Of a DNA stretch of 64,000 nt, positions 56,242-64,000 are shown in pieces. The position numbers were made by a program, and so were the translations under genes. The DNA is from an uncultured Prevotellaceae bacterium (GTDB taxonomy: Bacteria > Bacteroidota > Bacteroidia > Bacteroidales > Bacteroidaceae): NCBI GenBank assembly GCA_946188395.1, contig CAMHUU010000003.1, forward strand, positions 48,770 through 112,769. Reading direction: 5' to 3'. Positions within the stretch are counted from its first letter, which is position 1. Each line of letters starts with the position of its first letter. Below the pieces are notes generated by a model, which saw nothing but the letters and a program-made list of their open reading frames with translations, was not told the DNA's origin and did not search any database.

Positions 56242-58851
56242 ATGTATCGCATCTTTTTATTTTCTATTTTTTATTTTTTATTTAGCCCCGTAGGGGCGCA
56301 AGCCTCCATTGGGGCGCAAACCTCTGTGGCAGGGCTGTTTCCCTTGAAGGATAGTGGTCGACTGGTGTGGAACTTCAATGCGGGCTGGCGCTTCCATTTA
56401 GGCGACGTCGCAGGTGCAGAAAAGGCCGATTTCAACGATGCATCGTGGGAGGTGGTGTCGACGCCGCATAGCGTCCAACTGATGCCCGCTGAAGCTAGTG
56501 GTTGTCGTAACTATCAGGGTATTGCGTGGTATCGCAAGCACTTCCGTCTGCCCAAGGAGTGTGCAGGTCGTGACGTCACCCTGCATTTTGAGGCCATCAT
56601 GGGCAAGCAGACCATCTATGTGAACGGCCAGAAGGTCAAAGACCACGAGGGCGGCTATCTGCCTATCAGCATTTCTCTTGCTGGTTGTTCTGTAGGCGAC
56701 GATTTAGTCGTCGCCATCAAAGCCGACAACAGCGACGACAAGACCTATCCGCCAGGCAAGAAGCAGATGACGCTCGACTTTGCCTATCATGGTGGCATCT
56801 ATCGCGACGTGTGGCTCATCGCCAAAAATAAGGTGGCTATCACGGATGCCCTTGAAGAACAAAAGGTCGCTGGTGGAGGCATTTTTGTTCATTATGCCAA
56901 TATCAGCGAAAAGAGTGCCGAGGTCTTTGTCAATACGGAGGTGCACAACAACGACACACGTCCTCGCACCATAGTTGTCGAAAACTGCTTCGTCTCTTTT
57001 GCTGCGATTCCATCGCAGCGCACCAAACTGAAGTTAGCACCAAGCGAAACTCGCACCGTCACCCAGCGTTTCTTCGTCAAGAACCCCAAACTATGGTCGC
57101 CGGAGTCGCCTTATTTATACAATGTAAGCACCCGAATTAAGGAAGGAAAGAATATTCTCGACGGGGGTGTAACCCGTATTGGCATACGTTCGTTCGAGTT
57201 CGTTGGTACTGACGACGCCCAACGGCGCCAGCCGGGCTTCTACCTGAATGGCAAGAAGTACCATCAATTAGTAGGTGCCAATCGCCATCAGGACTTTGCC
57301 TATGTGGGCAATGCCCTGCCTAACTCGCAGCAATGGCGTGATGCCAAGCGACTGCGCGATGCAGGATTTACGATTATCCGTACGGCCCACTATCCGCAGG
57401 ATCCGTCGTTCATGGATGCCTGCGATGAAATGGGACTTTTTGTCATTGTCGCCACACCTGGTTGGCAGTATTGGAACAAGGACAAGGGTTGGGACGAAAA
57501 AGTGCACGAAAACACCCGCAACATCATTCGTCGCGATAGAAATCACCCCAGCGTGCTGATGTGGGAACCCATCTTGAACGAGACGCGTTATCCGGAGGAT
57601 TTTGCCCTGAAGGCCCTTCAGATTACGAAAGACGAATATCCTTACCCCTATCGCCCTGTCGCTGCTGCTGATGTGCACTCCGCTGGGGTGAAGGACCATT
57701 ACGATGTGGTATATGGCTGGCCGGGCGACGATTTCAAGGACGACAAGCCTCGTCAGTGCATCTTTACGCGCGAGTTTGGCGAACTGGTCGACGACTGGTA
57801 TGCCCATAACAACCTAAATCGCGCTTCACGCTCGTGGGGTGAGCGTCCCATGCTGACGCAGGCCCTCACGTTGCTGAAGAGTACCAACGAACTGTTTCAC
57901 ACCACCGGACAGTTTATCGGAGGCTGTCAGTGGCACCCCTTCGACCATCAGCGCGGCTATCATCCTGACCCCTATTGGGGTGGTATCTACGACGCCTTCC
58001 GCCAGAAGAAAACGGCCTTCGATATGTTTGCGGCCGTACTTTCATCGAATGTCGCGACAGAATCGCGACAAACAGTAAAGCCTCTTGTAAGCATTGCTCA
58101 TGAGATGACGCAGTTCTCAGAAAAAGACGTCACCATTTTTTCGAATTGCGACAGTGTGCGCCTGACGATGTATGATGGTGAACATTGTTGGACGCAACCC
58201 GTAGAGGGAGGAATGGCGGTCTTCAAGGATGCCTGGGACTTTTTTGAGGCTCGTAATTGGAGTTATACTAAGCGCAACTGGCAAAACGTCAAGATAGTGG
58301 CAGAGGGTATTATCGACGGGCAGGTGGTATGCAAAGTGGAAAAAATGCCTTCGCGTCGTAGTACCAAACTACGTCTTTATGTCGATGAAATGGGCAAAAA
58401 TCTTGTAGCTGATGGATCGGATTTCGTCGTCGTAGTATGCGAAGTGACTGATGACTTGGGTCATGTGCGCCGCCTAGCCAAAGAGAATATTGTCTTTACA
58501 GTCGAGGGTGAGGGCGAAATCATTGGCGACGCTTCCATCAATGCCAATCCGCGTGCTGTGGAGTGGGGTTCTGCCCCTGTGCTCATCCGAAGTACTCGTC
58601 GGGCAGGTAAGATTAAAATCAAGGCTGAGGTGCAGTTCCCTGGAACCCATGCCCCCACACCAGCAGAATTGGAAATAGAGAGCGTGCCCTACGACGTGCC
58701 GATGTGTTTGGCAAGTGATGTTAGTGTAACTAGTACGACTAGTACAACTAGTACGACTAGGAATAATAGCCCCACACTCTCTGATGCAGAGAAAAATAAG
58801 CTTTTGCAGGAGGTGGAAGCGCAGCAGGCTGACTTCGGACTGCAAAAATAA
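56242..58851 (+). CDS. GH2 glycosidase with extended C-terminus, secreted
   Basis: 869 residues from the ATG at 56242 (MYRIFLFSIFYFLFS), 7 bp after the esterase stop. A GH2 jelly-roll (WYRKHFRLPKECAGRDVTLHFE) and Ig-like domain lead into a barrel with GANRHQDFAY and RTAHYPQDPSFMDACD. The acid/base glutamate is in EPILNETRY and the nucleophile candidate in FTREFGE. The C-terminal domains (from about residue 700) look like DUF4982 and an invasin-type sandwich. Near the end a 9-bp microsatellite encodes Thr/Ser repeats (58729-58764). The substrate is not determined; some members of this group act on beta-galactosides or glucuronides. Confidence 0.85.
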   Translation: MYRIFLFSIFYFLFSPVGAQASIGAQTSVAGLFPLKDSGRLVWNFNAGWRFHLGDVAGAEKADFNDASWEVVSTPHSVQLMPAEASGCRNYQGIAWYRKHFRLPKECAGRDVTLHFEAIMGKQTIYVNGQKVKDHEGGYLPISISLAGCSVGDDLVVAIKADNSDDKTYPPGKKQMTLDFAYHGGIYRDVWLIAKNKVAITDALEEQKVAGGGIFVHYANISEKSAEVFVNTEVHNNDTRPRTIVVENCFVSFAAIPSQRTKLKLAPSETRTVTQRFFVKNPKLWSPESPYLYNVSTRIKEGKNILDGGVTRIGIRSFEFVGTDDAQRRQPGFYLNGKKYHQLVGANRHQDFAYVGNALPNSQQWRDAKRLRDAGFTIIRTAHYPQDPSFMDACDEMGLFVIVATPGWQYWNKDKGWDEKVHENTRNIIRRDRNHPSVLMWEPILNETRYPEDFALKALQITKDEYPYPYRPVAAADVHSAGVKDHYDVVYGWPGDDFKDDKPRQCIFTREFGELVDDWYAHNNLNRASRSWGERPMLTQALTLLKSTNELFHTTGQFIGGCQWHPFDHQRGYHPDPYWGGIYDAFRQKKTAFDMFAAVLSSNVATESRQTVKPLVSIAHEMTQFSEKDVTIFSNCDSVRLTMYDGEHCWTQPVEGGMAVFKDAWDFFEARNWSYTKRNWQNVKIVAEGIIDGQVVCKVEKMPSRRSTKLRLYVDEMGKNLVADGSDFVVVVCEVTDDLGHVRRLAKENIVFTVEGEGEIIGDASINANPRAVEWGSAPVLIRSTRRAGKIKIKAEVQFPGTHAPTPAELEIESVPYDVPMCLASDVSVTSTTSTTSTTRNNSPTLSDAEKNKLLQEVEAQQADFGLQK
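56249..56297 (+). repeat. Signal-peptide segment: T/A tract plus 5-bp hairpin
   Basis: A TTTTTATTTT-type tract then GCCCC (56285-56289), GTA, GGGGC (56293-56297), then GCAAGCCTC. GGGGCGCAAACCTC follows at 56311, so part of the unit is duplicated, giving GAQAS-IGAQTS in the protein. Confidence 0.7.
58729..58764 (+). repeat. 9-bp microsatellite in GH2 coding sequence
   Basis: ACTAGTACG, ACTAGTACA, ACTAGTACG, then ACTAGGAAT. It is in frame and encodes TSTTSTTSTT in a linker near the C-terminus. Confidence 0.9.
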
Positions 58852-58870
58852 AACGAAAAATCCAAATAAA

Positions 58871-58902
58871 TTTGGTTTTTCATTCGATTTGCACTACCTT
58901 TG
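58871..58902 (+). promoter_or_regulatory. Promoter of the TlpA-like lipoprotein gene
   Basis: TTTG (58871-58874), 20 bp, TACCTTTG (58895-58902), 24 bp before the ATG at 58926. Confidence 0.75.
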
Positions 58903-58925
58903 CAGGCAAAATTAAAAAAGAAAAG

Positions 58926-60068
58926 ATGAAAAAATATGTAATAGCCGCTTTGGTGGCCCTGACTATGGCCTCATGCGGAGAGAAAAAGTTCCATGTAGAA
59001 GGTAACATTTCCAACGCCAAAGACTCAGTGCTTTATTTCGAGAACATAGCGTTGACGGGAGTGGAGAAGTTGGATTCTGTGAAGTTGGGTGAAGACGGCT
59101 CGTTCAGTTTCAGTGGTGCCCAGACTGAGGCCCCTGAGTTCTACCGTCTGCGTATTCACGACCAGATTATCTCGCTGTCGATAGACTCTACGGAGACGGT
59201 AACTATCAAGGCCGCGTATCCGCAGATGGCTTCGCAGTATGAGGTCAGCGGTTCTGAAAACTGCGAGAAAATCAAGGAACTGGCCCTGTTACAGATGAAT
59301 CTGCAGCAGAAAGCCATCAAGGTGAGTCGCGACGAGGCACTGACCGTCGACCAGATGAACGACAGTATTCTTTCGATGATACAAGTCTACAAGCAGGACG
59401 TGAAGAAGCGTTATATCTTTGCTCATCCTGACAAGGCATATAGTTATTTTGCTTTGTTCCAGACGTTGGGCAACACCTTGCTTTTCAACCCTCGTACCGA
59501 TCGTGACGATATCAAAGCCTTTGCTGCTGTTGCCACCAGTTGGGACACAAACTGGCCTATGGCCGAGCGTGGTGCCAACTTGCACAACATTGCCATTGAG
59601 GGTATGAAGAATGTGCGTATTGCCGATGCTGAGAACAGTCGTACCATCGATGCCTCGAAGGTTCAGGAGGCAGGACTCATCGACATTGCCCTGCGTGACA
59701 ACAAGGGACAGATGCGTCACTTGACGGAGCTGAAGGGCAAGGTGGTACTTCTCGACTTCCATTTGTTTGCTATGGACGAGTCGCCTGCTCGTATCCTGCT
59801 GTTGCGCGAATTGTATAACAAGTACCATACCCAGGGTTTTGAGATTTATCAGGTCAGTCTCGATGGTGATGAGCACTTCTGGAAACAGCAGACTGCTGCC
59901 TTGCCTTGGATCAGTGTCCGTGAGGTAAACGGTGTAAACTCGTCAACGCTGTCTATTTATAATGTGCAAAACGTGCCTGAATTCTTCCTCATCGATCGTG
60001 GCAACAATATCGTGGGTCGTTCGCAGACCATCAAGGATGTGGAACAGACGATCAAGTCCCTGTTGTAA
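58926..60068 (+). CDS. DUF4369/TlpA-like lipoprotein lacking active-site cysteines
   Basis: 380 residues. A lipoprotein signal with the cleavage cysteine in LTMASC. Residues 20-125 match a DUF4369 domain (FHVEGNISNAKDSVLYFEN, EAPEFYRLRI). A helical linker and a thioredoxin-fold domain (from about residue 250) follow. At the place where TlpA proteins have WCxxC, the sequence is VVLLDFHLFAMDES; both cysteines are missing (Met and Ser instead), so a redox role is unlikely. The cis-proline region is present (NVPEFFLIDRGNNIVGR). It may act as a binding protein. It has its own promoter and lies 5 bp before ung. Confidence 0.82.
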   Translation: MKKYVIAALVALTMASCGEKKFHVEGNISNAKDSVLYFENIALTGVEKLDSVKLGEDGSFSFSGAQTEAPEFYRLRIHDQIISLSIDSTETVTIKAAYPQMASQYEVSGSENCEKIKELALLQMNLQQKAIKVSRDEALTVDQMNDSILSMIQVYKQDVKKRYIFAHPDKAYSYFALFQTLGNTLLFNPRTDRDDIKAFAAVATSWDTNWPMAERGANLHNIAIEGMKNVRIADAENSRTIDASKVQEAGLIDIALRDNKGQMRHLTELKGKVVLLDFHLFAMDESPARILLLRELYNKYHTQGFEIYQVSLDGDEHFWKQQTAALPWISVREVNGVNSSTLSIYNVQNVPEFFLIDRGNNIVGRSQTIKDVEQTIKSLL

Positions 60069-60073
60069 ATTGT

Positions 60074-60739
60074 ATGAACGTTCAGATAGAGCCTACGTGG
60101 AAAGAATACCTGCAGGGTGAGTTCGAGAAGCCTTACTTTGCCCAGCTTGTCCAGTCTGTCCGCCAAGAATACACGGCAGGAACGTGCTATCCGCCAGGCA
60201 AACTGATTTTCAATGCCTTCAACCTGTGTCCCTTCGACCAGGTCAAGGTGGTTATCATCGGACAGGATCCCTATCATGAACCAGGACAGGCTCACGGACT
60301 TAGCTTCTCCGTTCAGGATGGTGTGATGTTTCCTCCCTCTCTACAGAACATCTTCAAGGAAATTCAACAGGACTTGGGTACACCTATTCCCACTTCGGGC
60401 AATCTGACGCGTTGGGCTGAACAAGGCGTGCTGTTGCTTAACGCTACACTGACCGTTCGTGCCCACATGGCGAATAGTCACTCGGCATTGGGTTGGCAGA
60501 AGTTTACCGATGCAGCTATCCAGGCATTGGCCCAGCATCGCCAGCATCTGGTATATCTGTTGTGGGGAGGTTATGCACGTTCGAAGGCCTATATGATTGA
60601 CAAACAAAACAATCTCGTTTTGGAATCTGTCCATCCCTCACCTCTTAGCGCTAATCGCGGAGGGTGGTTTGGTCAGCATCAATTCTCGCGCTGTAATGCT
60701 TATTTGCAGCAAAACGGATTGTCGCCCATTAATTGGTAA
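60074..60739 (+). CDS. ung: Uracil-DNA glycosylase
   Basis: 221 residues, normal for family 1. Motif A GQDPYH with the catalytic Asp, and motif B HPSPLSANRGG with the catalytic His, are intact. The uracil pocket NAFNLCPFDQ is also seen. It removes uracil from DNA as the first step of base excision repair. It starts 5 bp after the lipoprotein stop and is probably on that transcript. Confidence 0.97.
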   Translation: MNVQIEPTWKEYLQGEFEKPYFAQLVQSVRQEYTAGTCYPPGKLIFNAFNLCPFDQVKVVIIGQDPYHEPGQAHGLSFSVQDGVMFPPSLQNIFKEIQQDLGTPIPTSGNLTRWAEQGVLLLNATLTVRAHMANSHSALGWQKFTDAAIQALAQHRQHLVYLLWGGYARSKAYMIDKQNNLVLESVHPSPLSANRGGWFGQHQFSRCNAYLQQNGLSPINW

Positions 60740-60785
60740 TATCGAAATATCGTCATAACGGTATAACGTAATAACGAAGATAACA

Positions 60786-61382
60786 ATGCAAATTCCCCCT
60801 ATCCTTGAAGTCGGAGGCATCTTGATTTCTTCAGAGATACTGACTGAGTACTTCTGTTGCGACTATGAGAAGTGCAAGGGCATCTGCTGTGTGGAAGGCG
60901 ATGCGGGAGCCCCTGTGACAATGGAGGAGATTGCTGCCATTGAGGATTCTCTGGACATTGTCTGGTCCGACCTTTCTGCTTCTGCTCAGAGCGTTATCGA
61001 CAAGCAAGGTGTGGCTTATGCTGATAAGGATGGTGATTTGGTGACGAGTATCGTGCGAGGCAAGGATTGCGTGTTTACCTGTTATGATGGTGACAACTGT
61101 CTCTGTGCATTGGAAAAGGCCTTCCGTAATGGTAAGACACAGTTCTGCAAGCCCATCAGTTGTGCCCTGTACCCCATTCGCGAGAAGAACTTTGGCAACG
61201 GACTTATTGGTCTGAACTACAATCGCTGGGTGGTGTGCAAGGATGCCGTTGAAAAAGGGAAGGCATTGCGCCTTCCCGTTTATCAGTTCTTAAAGGAGCC
61301 CCTTATCCGTCGTTTTGGCGAAGCTTGGTACGAGGAACTCTGTGAAGTAGCCGACCAGCTGCTTGCTGCCGAGGGAGAATAG
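60786..61382 (+). CDS. DUF3109-family cysteine-rich protein
   Basis: 198 residues. The N-terminal Cys pattern (CCDYEKCKGICC) followed by GDAGAPVTMEE is the signature of DUF3109. More cysteines follow in CVFTCYDGDNCLCALE and CKPISCALYP, nine or more in all, as expected for a metal- or cluster-binding protein related to YkgJ-type zinc/iron proteins. The biochemical role is not known. It lies 46 bp after ung, across an AT-rich spacer, and converges on the GH95 gene with a 4-bp gap. Confidence 0.85.
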   Translation: MQIPPILEVGGILISSEILTEYFCCDYEKCKGICCVEGDAGAPVTMEEIAAIEDSLDIVWSDLSASAQSVIDKQGVAYADKDGDLVTSIVRGKDCVFTCYDGDNCLCALEKAFRNGKTQFCKPISCALYPIREKNFGNGLIGLNYNRWVVCKDAVEKGKALRLPVYQFLKEPLIRRFGEAWYEELCEVADQLLAAEGE

Positions 61383-61386
61383 TTTG

Positions 61387-63726
61387 TCACATTTCGACAG
61401 ACAGGGTCTTTCCGGCTTTCAGTTTGATAGTCTTACGCTGACCATTATATAATAAGGTGACGCGACCTGAACACTTAGCTTTGATATTGGCTGAGCACAC
61501 CTTTCCATCTTTCCATTCGAAACTGACCTCATAGCCTCCGCGGGCACAGAGTCCGCTGACTGTTCCGTTCTTCCATTCCTTGGGACAGGCGGGCAAGAGT
61601 TCGATGAGCGTAACATCATTGTTAAGGGATGATTGCATCAGCATCTCGCAGACGCCAGCAGTACCTCCGAAGTTGCCGTCAATCTGGAAAGGTGGATGGG
61701 CGTCGAAAAGGTTGGGATAGGTACCACCTCCATTACTGTAATTGGGGTTTTTGTTTCCTTCTGGTGCTACAGCCGTAAGCAGTTTGCGATAAATCTGATA
61801 GGCCTTCTCGCCATGATGTAGTCGTGCCCATAGGTTGATACGCCAGCCCGTACTCCATCCTGTCGTCTCGTCACCCTTTTGGATGAGCGTTTGTTCTGCG
61901 GCTTTCTGTAAATGAGGTTCTGTCAGATGATGTCCTGGATAGAGTCCGATGAGGTGTGATTGGTGACGATGCTTTGGGTCAAAGTCCTTCCAGTCGTAAT
62001 ACCACTCGTTGAGGTCACCCTCTTTACCAATGGTATAAGGGCGCAGGCGGTTTAACGCCGTTTTGTATGTGGCGATGTTATCGCCACAAACGGAACTTGC
62101 AGCAATGACATTCAGCAACAGTTCGCGAATGATGGCCAAGTCGGCTGTGCCCCCATAGCAAGTAACACCATGATAGCCCTTATCCGTAACATATTCATTC
62201 TCAGGCGACGTGCTGGGAGCTGTGATAAGTTCCTCAGGGTTGTTGGGGTTGGGGATGAGCCAATCGAGACAGAAGTCTGCAGCACCCTTCATAAGCGGAT
62301 AAGCCACATTCTTTAGATATTCCTTGTCTTGCGTAAACAGATAGCGTTCCCATAGCGTTTGCACCAACCAGGCACCACCCATATTCCAACAGCTCCACAT
62401 GGGACTCTCTCTGTTTTCGCCTACGGGGTTTGTCATTGCCCACAGGTCGCTGTTGTGGCTGGCGCACCAGCCGTTGTCAACGCCATAGAAATGGTGAGCC
62501 GTATGGCGTCCGTTCATAGCGAGTGCTCGGACAAAGTCTTCCAACGGCTCTGCCATCTCAGCAAGGTTGGCTGTGAAGGCAGGCCAGTAGTTTTCCTCCA
62601 GATTGATATTCATGGTGTAGTTGCCTCGCCAAGGCGACCAGAGCTGTGGTGCCCACAGACCTTGCAGATTGGCGGGAACGCCTTTGGTACGAGAGCAGGA
62701 AATGAGCAAATAACGACCAAACTGGAAGTATAGCGTCTCGAGATAGCGATTGTTGGTGCCTTCTCGTAATAATTGGTCGGTTGGTATGTCTAGTTTGTCG
62801 TCGTCATACGACGACATACCCAACAGCAGTTTCACGCGGTCGTAGTATTGCTGGTAGTCGGCGATGTGACGTCGGCGGAACTCATCGTAACTCAGATTGC
62901 GGGTATGCCAGATAGCGTCGGTGGCTTTCTCCAGATAGGGCGCGCCCTCCTTGACAGGATGCTTGTCATAGCCATTGAAACTGGTTTCGTTGACCAGATA
63001 GACAGTGGCCTCTTTGGCATTCGAGATGGTGAGGGTGGAGTCCGCAGCATGAACAGTCCCATCAGTAGTAACCTGTAGCATGGTGCAGAAATGAATCGTC
63101 TCCATCGCGTCGCCAGTGGCGTGACCAGTCATGGTGAGTTGGTTGTTGCTGCCTTTCACATGATGAGGGACCTGTGCAGTCATCACAAGTTTGCAGTTGA
63201 TGTCGCCCTTCAGTCGGATGGCGATGAGCTTGTCAGGATTTGAAGCGAAATACTCTCGTGTGAAGGTCTTGCCGTAGCGCACAAAGCGGTCGTTGACGAG
63301 GGCACTGTCAAGATTCAATTCTCGACGATACCCGCTCGTATTCCCCTTGTTCTCATCAATGATATAGAGGGTACCCAAGGGTTGATAGAACTCTGAGTTA
63401 TGCCCCTCGACGTGCAGTTGCAGCGAGTCGGCGCGGGCATAATCCTCTGCAAACAAGGTCTTACGAATCTCAGGAATCCACTTAGCGGCTCCTGCTCCTT
63501 CTTGGTGGTCAACGGGTTTACCTGTCCAGAACGTGATGTCGTTCAAGTGGATGAGGCAGGTGTCTGCACCACCATATACCAATGCCCCTAACTTGCCATT
63601 GCCAATGGGCAACGACTCTTCAAAATAACGTGCTTCGTGGTTGTACATCAACCGCATGGCGGGCTGTGTCTGTGCTGTGCCACTCAATGTGGCCATCAGC
63701 GTGAGAATAGTCAGTAGTTTTTTCAT
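61387..63726 (-). CDS. Second GH95 alpha-L-fucosidase-type enzyme, secreted
   Basis: 779 residues from the ATG at 63726. The signal peptide ends around GTAQ (residue 19). GH95 marks: [31 protein letters not shown], the N-x-N pair in [11 protein letters not shown] and [11 protein letters not shown] (about residue 681). It is clearly a diverged paralogue of the 20.9-23.3 kb enzyme, with substitutions such as FWTG for IWAG, which suggests a different linkage or sugar (fucose versus L-galactose). It is transcribed alone. Confidence 0.92.
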   Translation of the reverse strand: MKKLLTILTLMATLSGTAQTQPAMRLMYNHEARYFEESLPIGNGKLGALVYGGADTCLIHLNDITFWTGKPVDHQEGAGAAKWIPEIRKTLFAEDYARADSLQLHVEGHNSEFYQPLGTLYIIDENKGNTSGYRRELNLDSALVNDRFVRYGKTFTREYFASNPDKLIAIRLKGDINCKLVMTAQVPHHVKGSNNQLTMTGHATGDAMETIHFCTMLQVTTDGTVHAADSTLTISNAKEATVYLVNETSFNGYDKHPVKEGAPYLEKATDAIWHTRNLSYDEFRRRHIADYQQYYDRVKLLLGMSSYDDDKLDIPTDQLLREGTNNRYLETLYFQFGRYLLISCSRTKGVPANLQGLWAPQLWSPWRGNYTMNINLEENYWPAFTANLAEMAEPLEDFVRALAMNGRHTAHHFYGVDNGWCASHNSDLWAMTNPVGENRESPMWSCWNMGGAWLVQTLWERYLFTQDKEYLKNVAYPLMKGAADFCLDWLIPNPNNPEELITAPSTSPENEYVTDKGYHGVTCYGGTADLAIIRELLLNVIAASSVCGDNIATYKTALNRLRPYTIGKEGDLNEWYYDWKDFDPKHRHQSHLIGLYPGHHLTEPHLQKAAEQTLIQKGDETTGWSTGWRINLWARLHHGEKAYQIYRKLLTAVAPEGNKNPNYSNGGGTYPNLFDAHPPFQIDGNFGGTAGVCEMLMQSSLNNDVTLIELLPACPKEWKNGTVSGLCARGGYEVSFEWKDGKVCSANIKAKCSGRVTLLYNGQRKTIKLKAGKTLSVEM

Positions 63727-63735
63727 ATCTGAGCA

Positions 63736-63767
63736 CAAAAGTACAAAAAAGCTGTCAAAAAGCCAAA
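63736..63767 (-). promoter_or_regulatory. Promoter of the second GH95 gene
   Basis: Minus strand TTTG (63767-63764), 20 bp, TACTTTTG (63743-63736), 10 bp before the ATG at 63726. Confidence 0.7.
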
Positions 63768-63773
63768 AAAAAC

Positions 63774-63804
63774 TTGGGAATTCGCAACCTTATTTGTATC
63801 TTTG
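63774..63804 (+). promoter_or_regulatory. Promoter of the rubrerythrin gene
   Basis: TTG (63774-63776), 20 bp, TATCTTTG (63797-63804), 45 bp before the ATG at 63850. Divergent from the GH95 promoter. Confidence 0.7.
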
Positions 63805-63849
63805 TGGCGAAAGATCATTTTTTATTCACTAAACAAAGCAAATACAACA

Positions 63850-64000
63850 ATGAAAGAACTGAAAGGAACAAAAACAGAGAAGAACTTGCAGGAAGCTTTT
63901 GCAGGTGAGTCAATGGCTCGTAACAAGTACACCTATTGGGCTTCGAAGGCCAAGAAGGACGGCTATGTACAGATTGCCGCTATCTTTGAGGAAACTGCAG
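63850..64000 (+). CDS. rbr: Rubrerythrin, 3' truncated by the window edge
   Basis: Fifty codons are visible: MKELKGTKTEKNLQEAF then GESMARNKYTYWASKAKKDG and IAAIFEETA. This is the start of the rubrerythrin diiron four-helix domain, with the first iron-ligand Glu in AGES and another in FEETA. Rubrerythrin reduces hydrogen peroxide in anaerobes, in the cytoplasm. The end of the gene and the C-terminal rubredoxin domain lie beyond the window. Confidence 0.88.
   Translation, partial: MKELKGTKTEKNLQEAFAGESMARNKYTYWASKAKKDGYVQIAAIFEETA

Overview
The window looks like chromosome from a gut- or rumen-type Bacteroidota, most likely a Prevotella relative. The reasons are: many TAnnTTTG (-7) promoter boxes, some with a TTTG box 19-20 bp upstream; almost no Shine-Dalgarno sequences; families of exo-acting secreted glycosidases (GH2, GH3, GH95, GH106); sorting-type C-terminal tails; an ECF sigma/anti-sigma pair feeding envelope proteins; and the rimP-nusA-infB and sufBCD gene orders. 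Assignment is by motif and family recognition only; no database search was possible.

Layout. 0-3.2 kb: a corrinoid methyl-transfer module. A methionine-synthase-like protein without the pterin-binding domain faces a stand-alone reactivation-domain protein and a URO-D/MtaA-type methyltransferase. 3.3-5.8 kb: a DapA/NanA-family aldolase and a sodium:solute symporter. 6-6.6 kb: a small outer-membrane barrel. 6.6-7.1 kb: a gene-free stretch full of hairpins. 7.1-13.6 kb: L-fucose isomerase, a GH3 enzyme, an STN-esterase fusion and a TPR protein. 13.7-19.8 kb: an ECF sigma factor, an anti-sigma-like protein and two macroglobulin-like (MG2) envelope proteins, the second split by one in-frame amber codon. 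19.8-27.1 kb: two small hypotheticals, a GH95 fucosidase with a sugar-isomerase-like partner, and a thioredoxin-fold protein.

27.2-39.4 kb is one long co-directional run: rimP, nusA, infB, a repeat protein, a small protein, a 5'-nucleotidase, sufB, sufC, sufD, and a membrane-spanning AraC regulator with a propeller-like sensor. 39.5-47.9 kb encodes three large surface proteins (Asp-box propeller/LamG giant, a sorting-tail protein, a BACON-domain protein whose 3' end is very AT-rich). 47.9-48.7 kb is non-coding and holds two inward-facing arrays of an 11-bp repeat flanking two perfect 18-bp palindromes. 48.7-58.9 kb is a four-gene glycan operon (GH2, GH106, acetylesterase, GH2). 58.9-64 kb holds a Cys-less TlpA-like lipoprotein, ung, a DUF3109 protein, a second GH95 enzyme and the start of a rubrerythrin gene.

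How it fits together: the secreted exo-glycosidases and esterases would release L-fucose, L-rhamnose, galactose-type sugars and acetate from host or plant glycans. Fucose isomerase, the aldolase and the symporter can serve monosaccharide uptake and use. No SusC/SusD pair is present. The most unusual DNA is (1) the 48.1-48.6 kb repeat/palindrome region, (2) 22-bp hairpin arrays inside coding sequences at 15.4 and 54.2 kb with relatives in the 6.7 kb intergenic region, and (3) signal-peptide segments shared at DNA level, with hairpins, by unrelated enzymes at 51.6, 54.7 and 56.2 kb.
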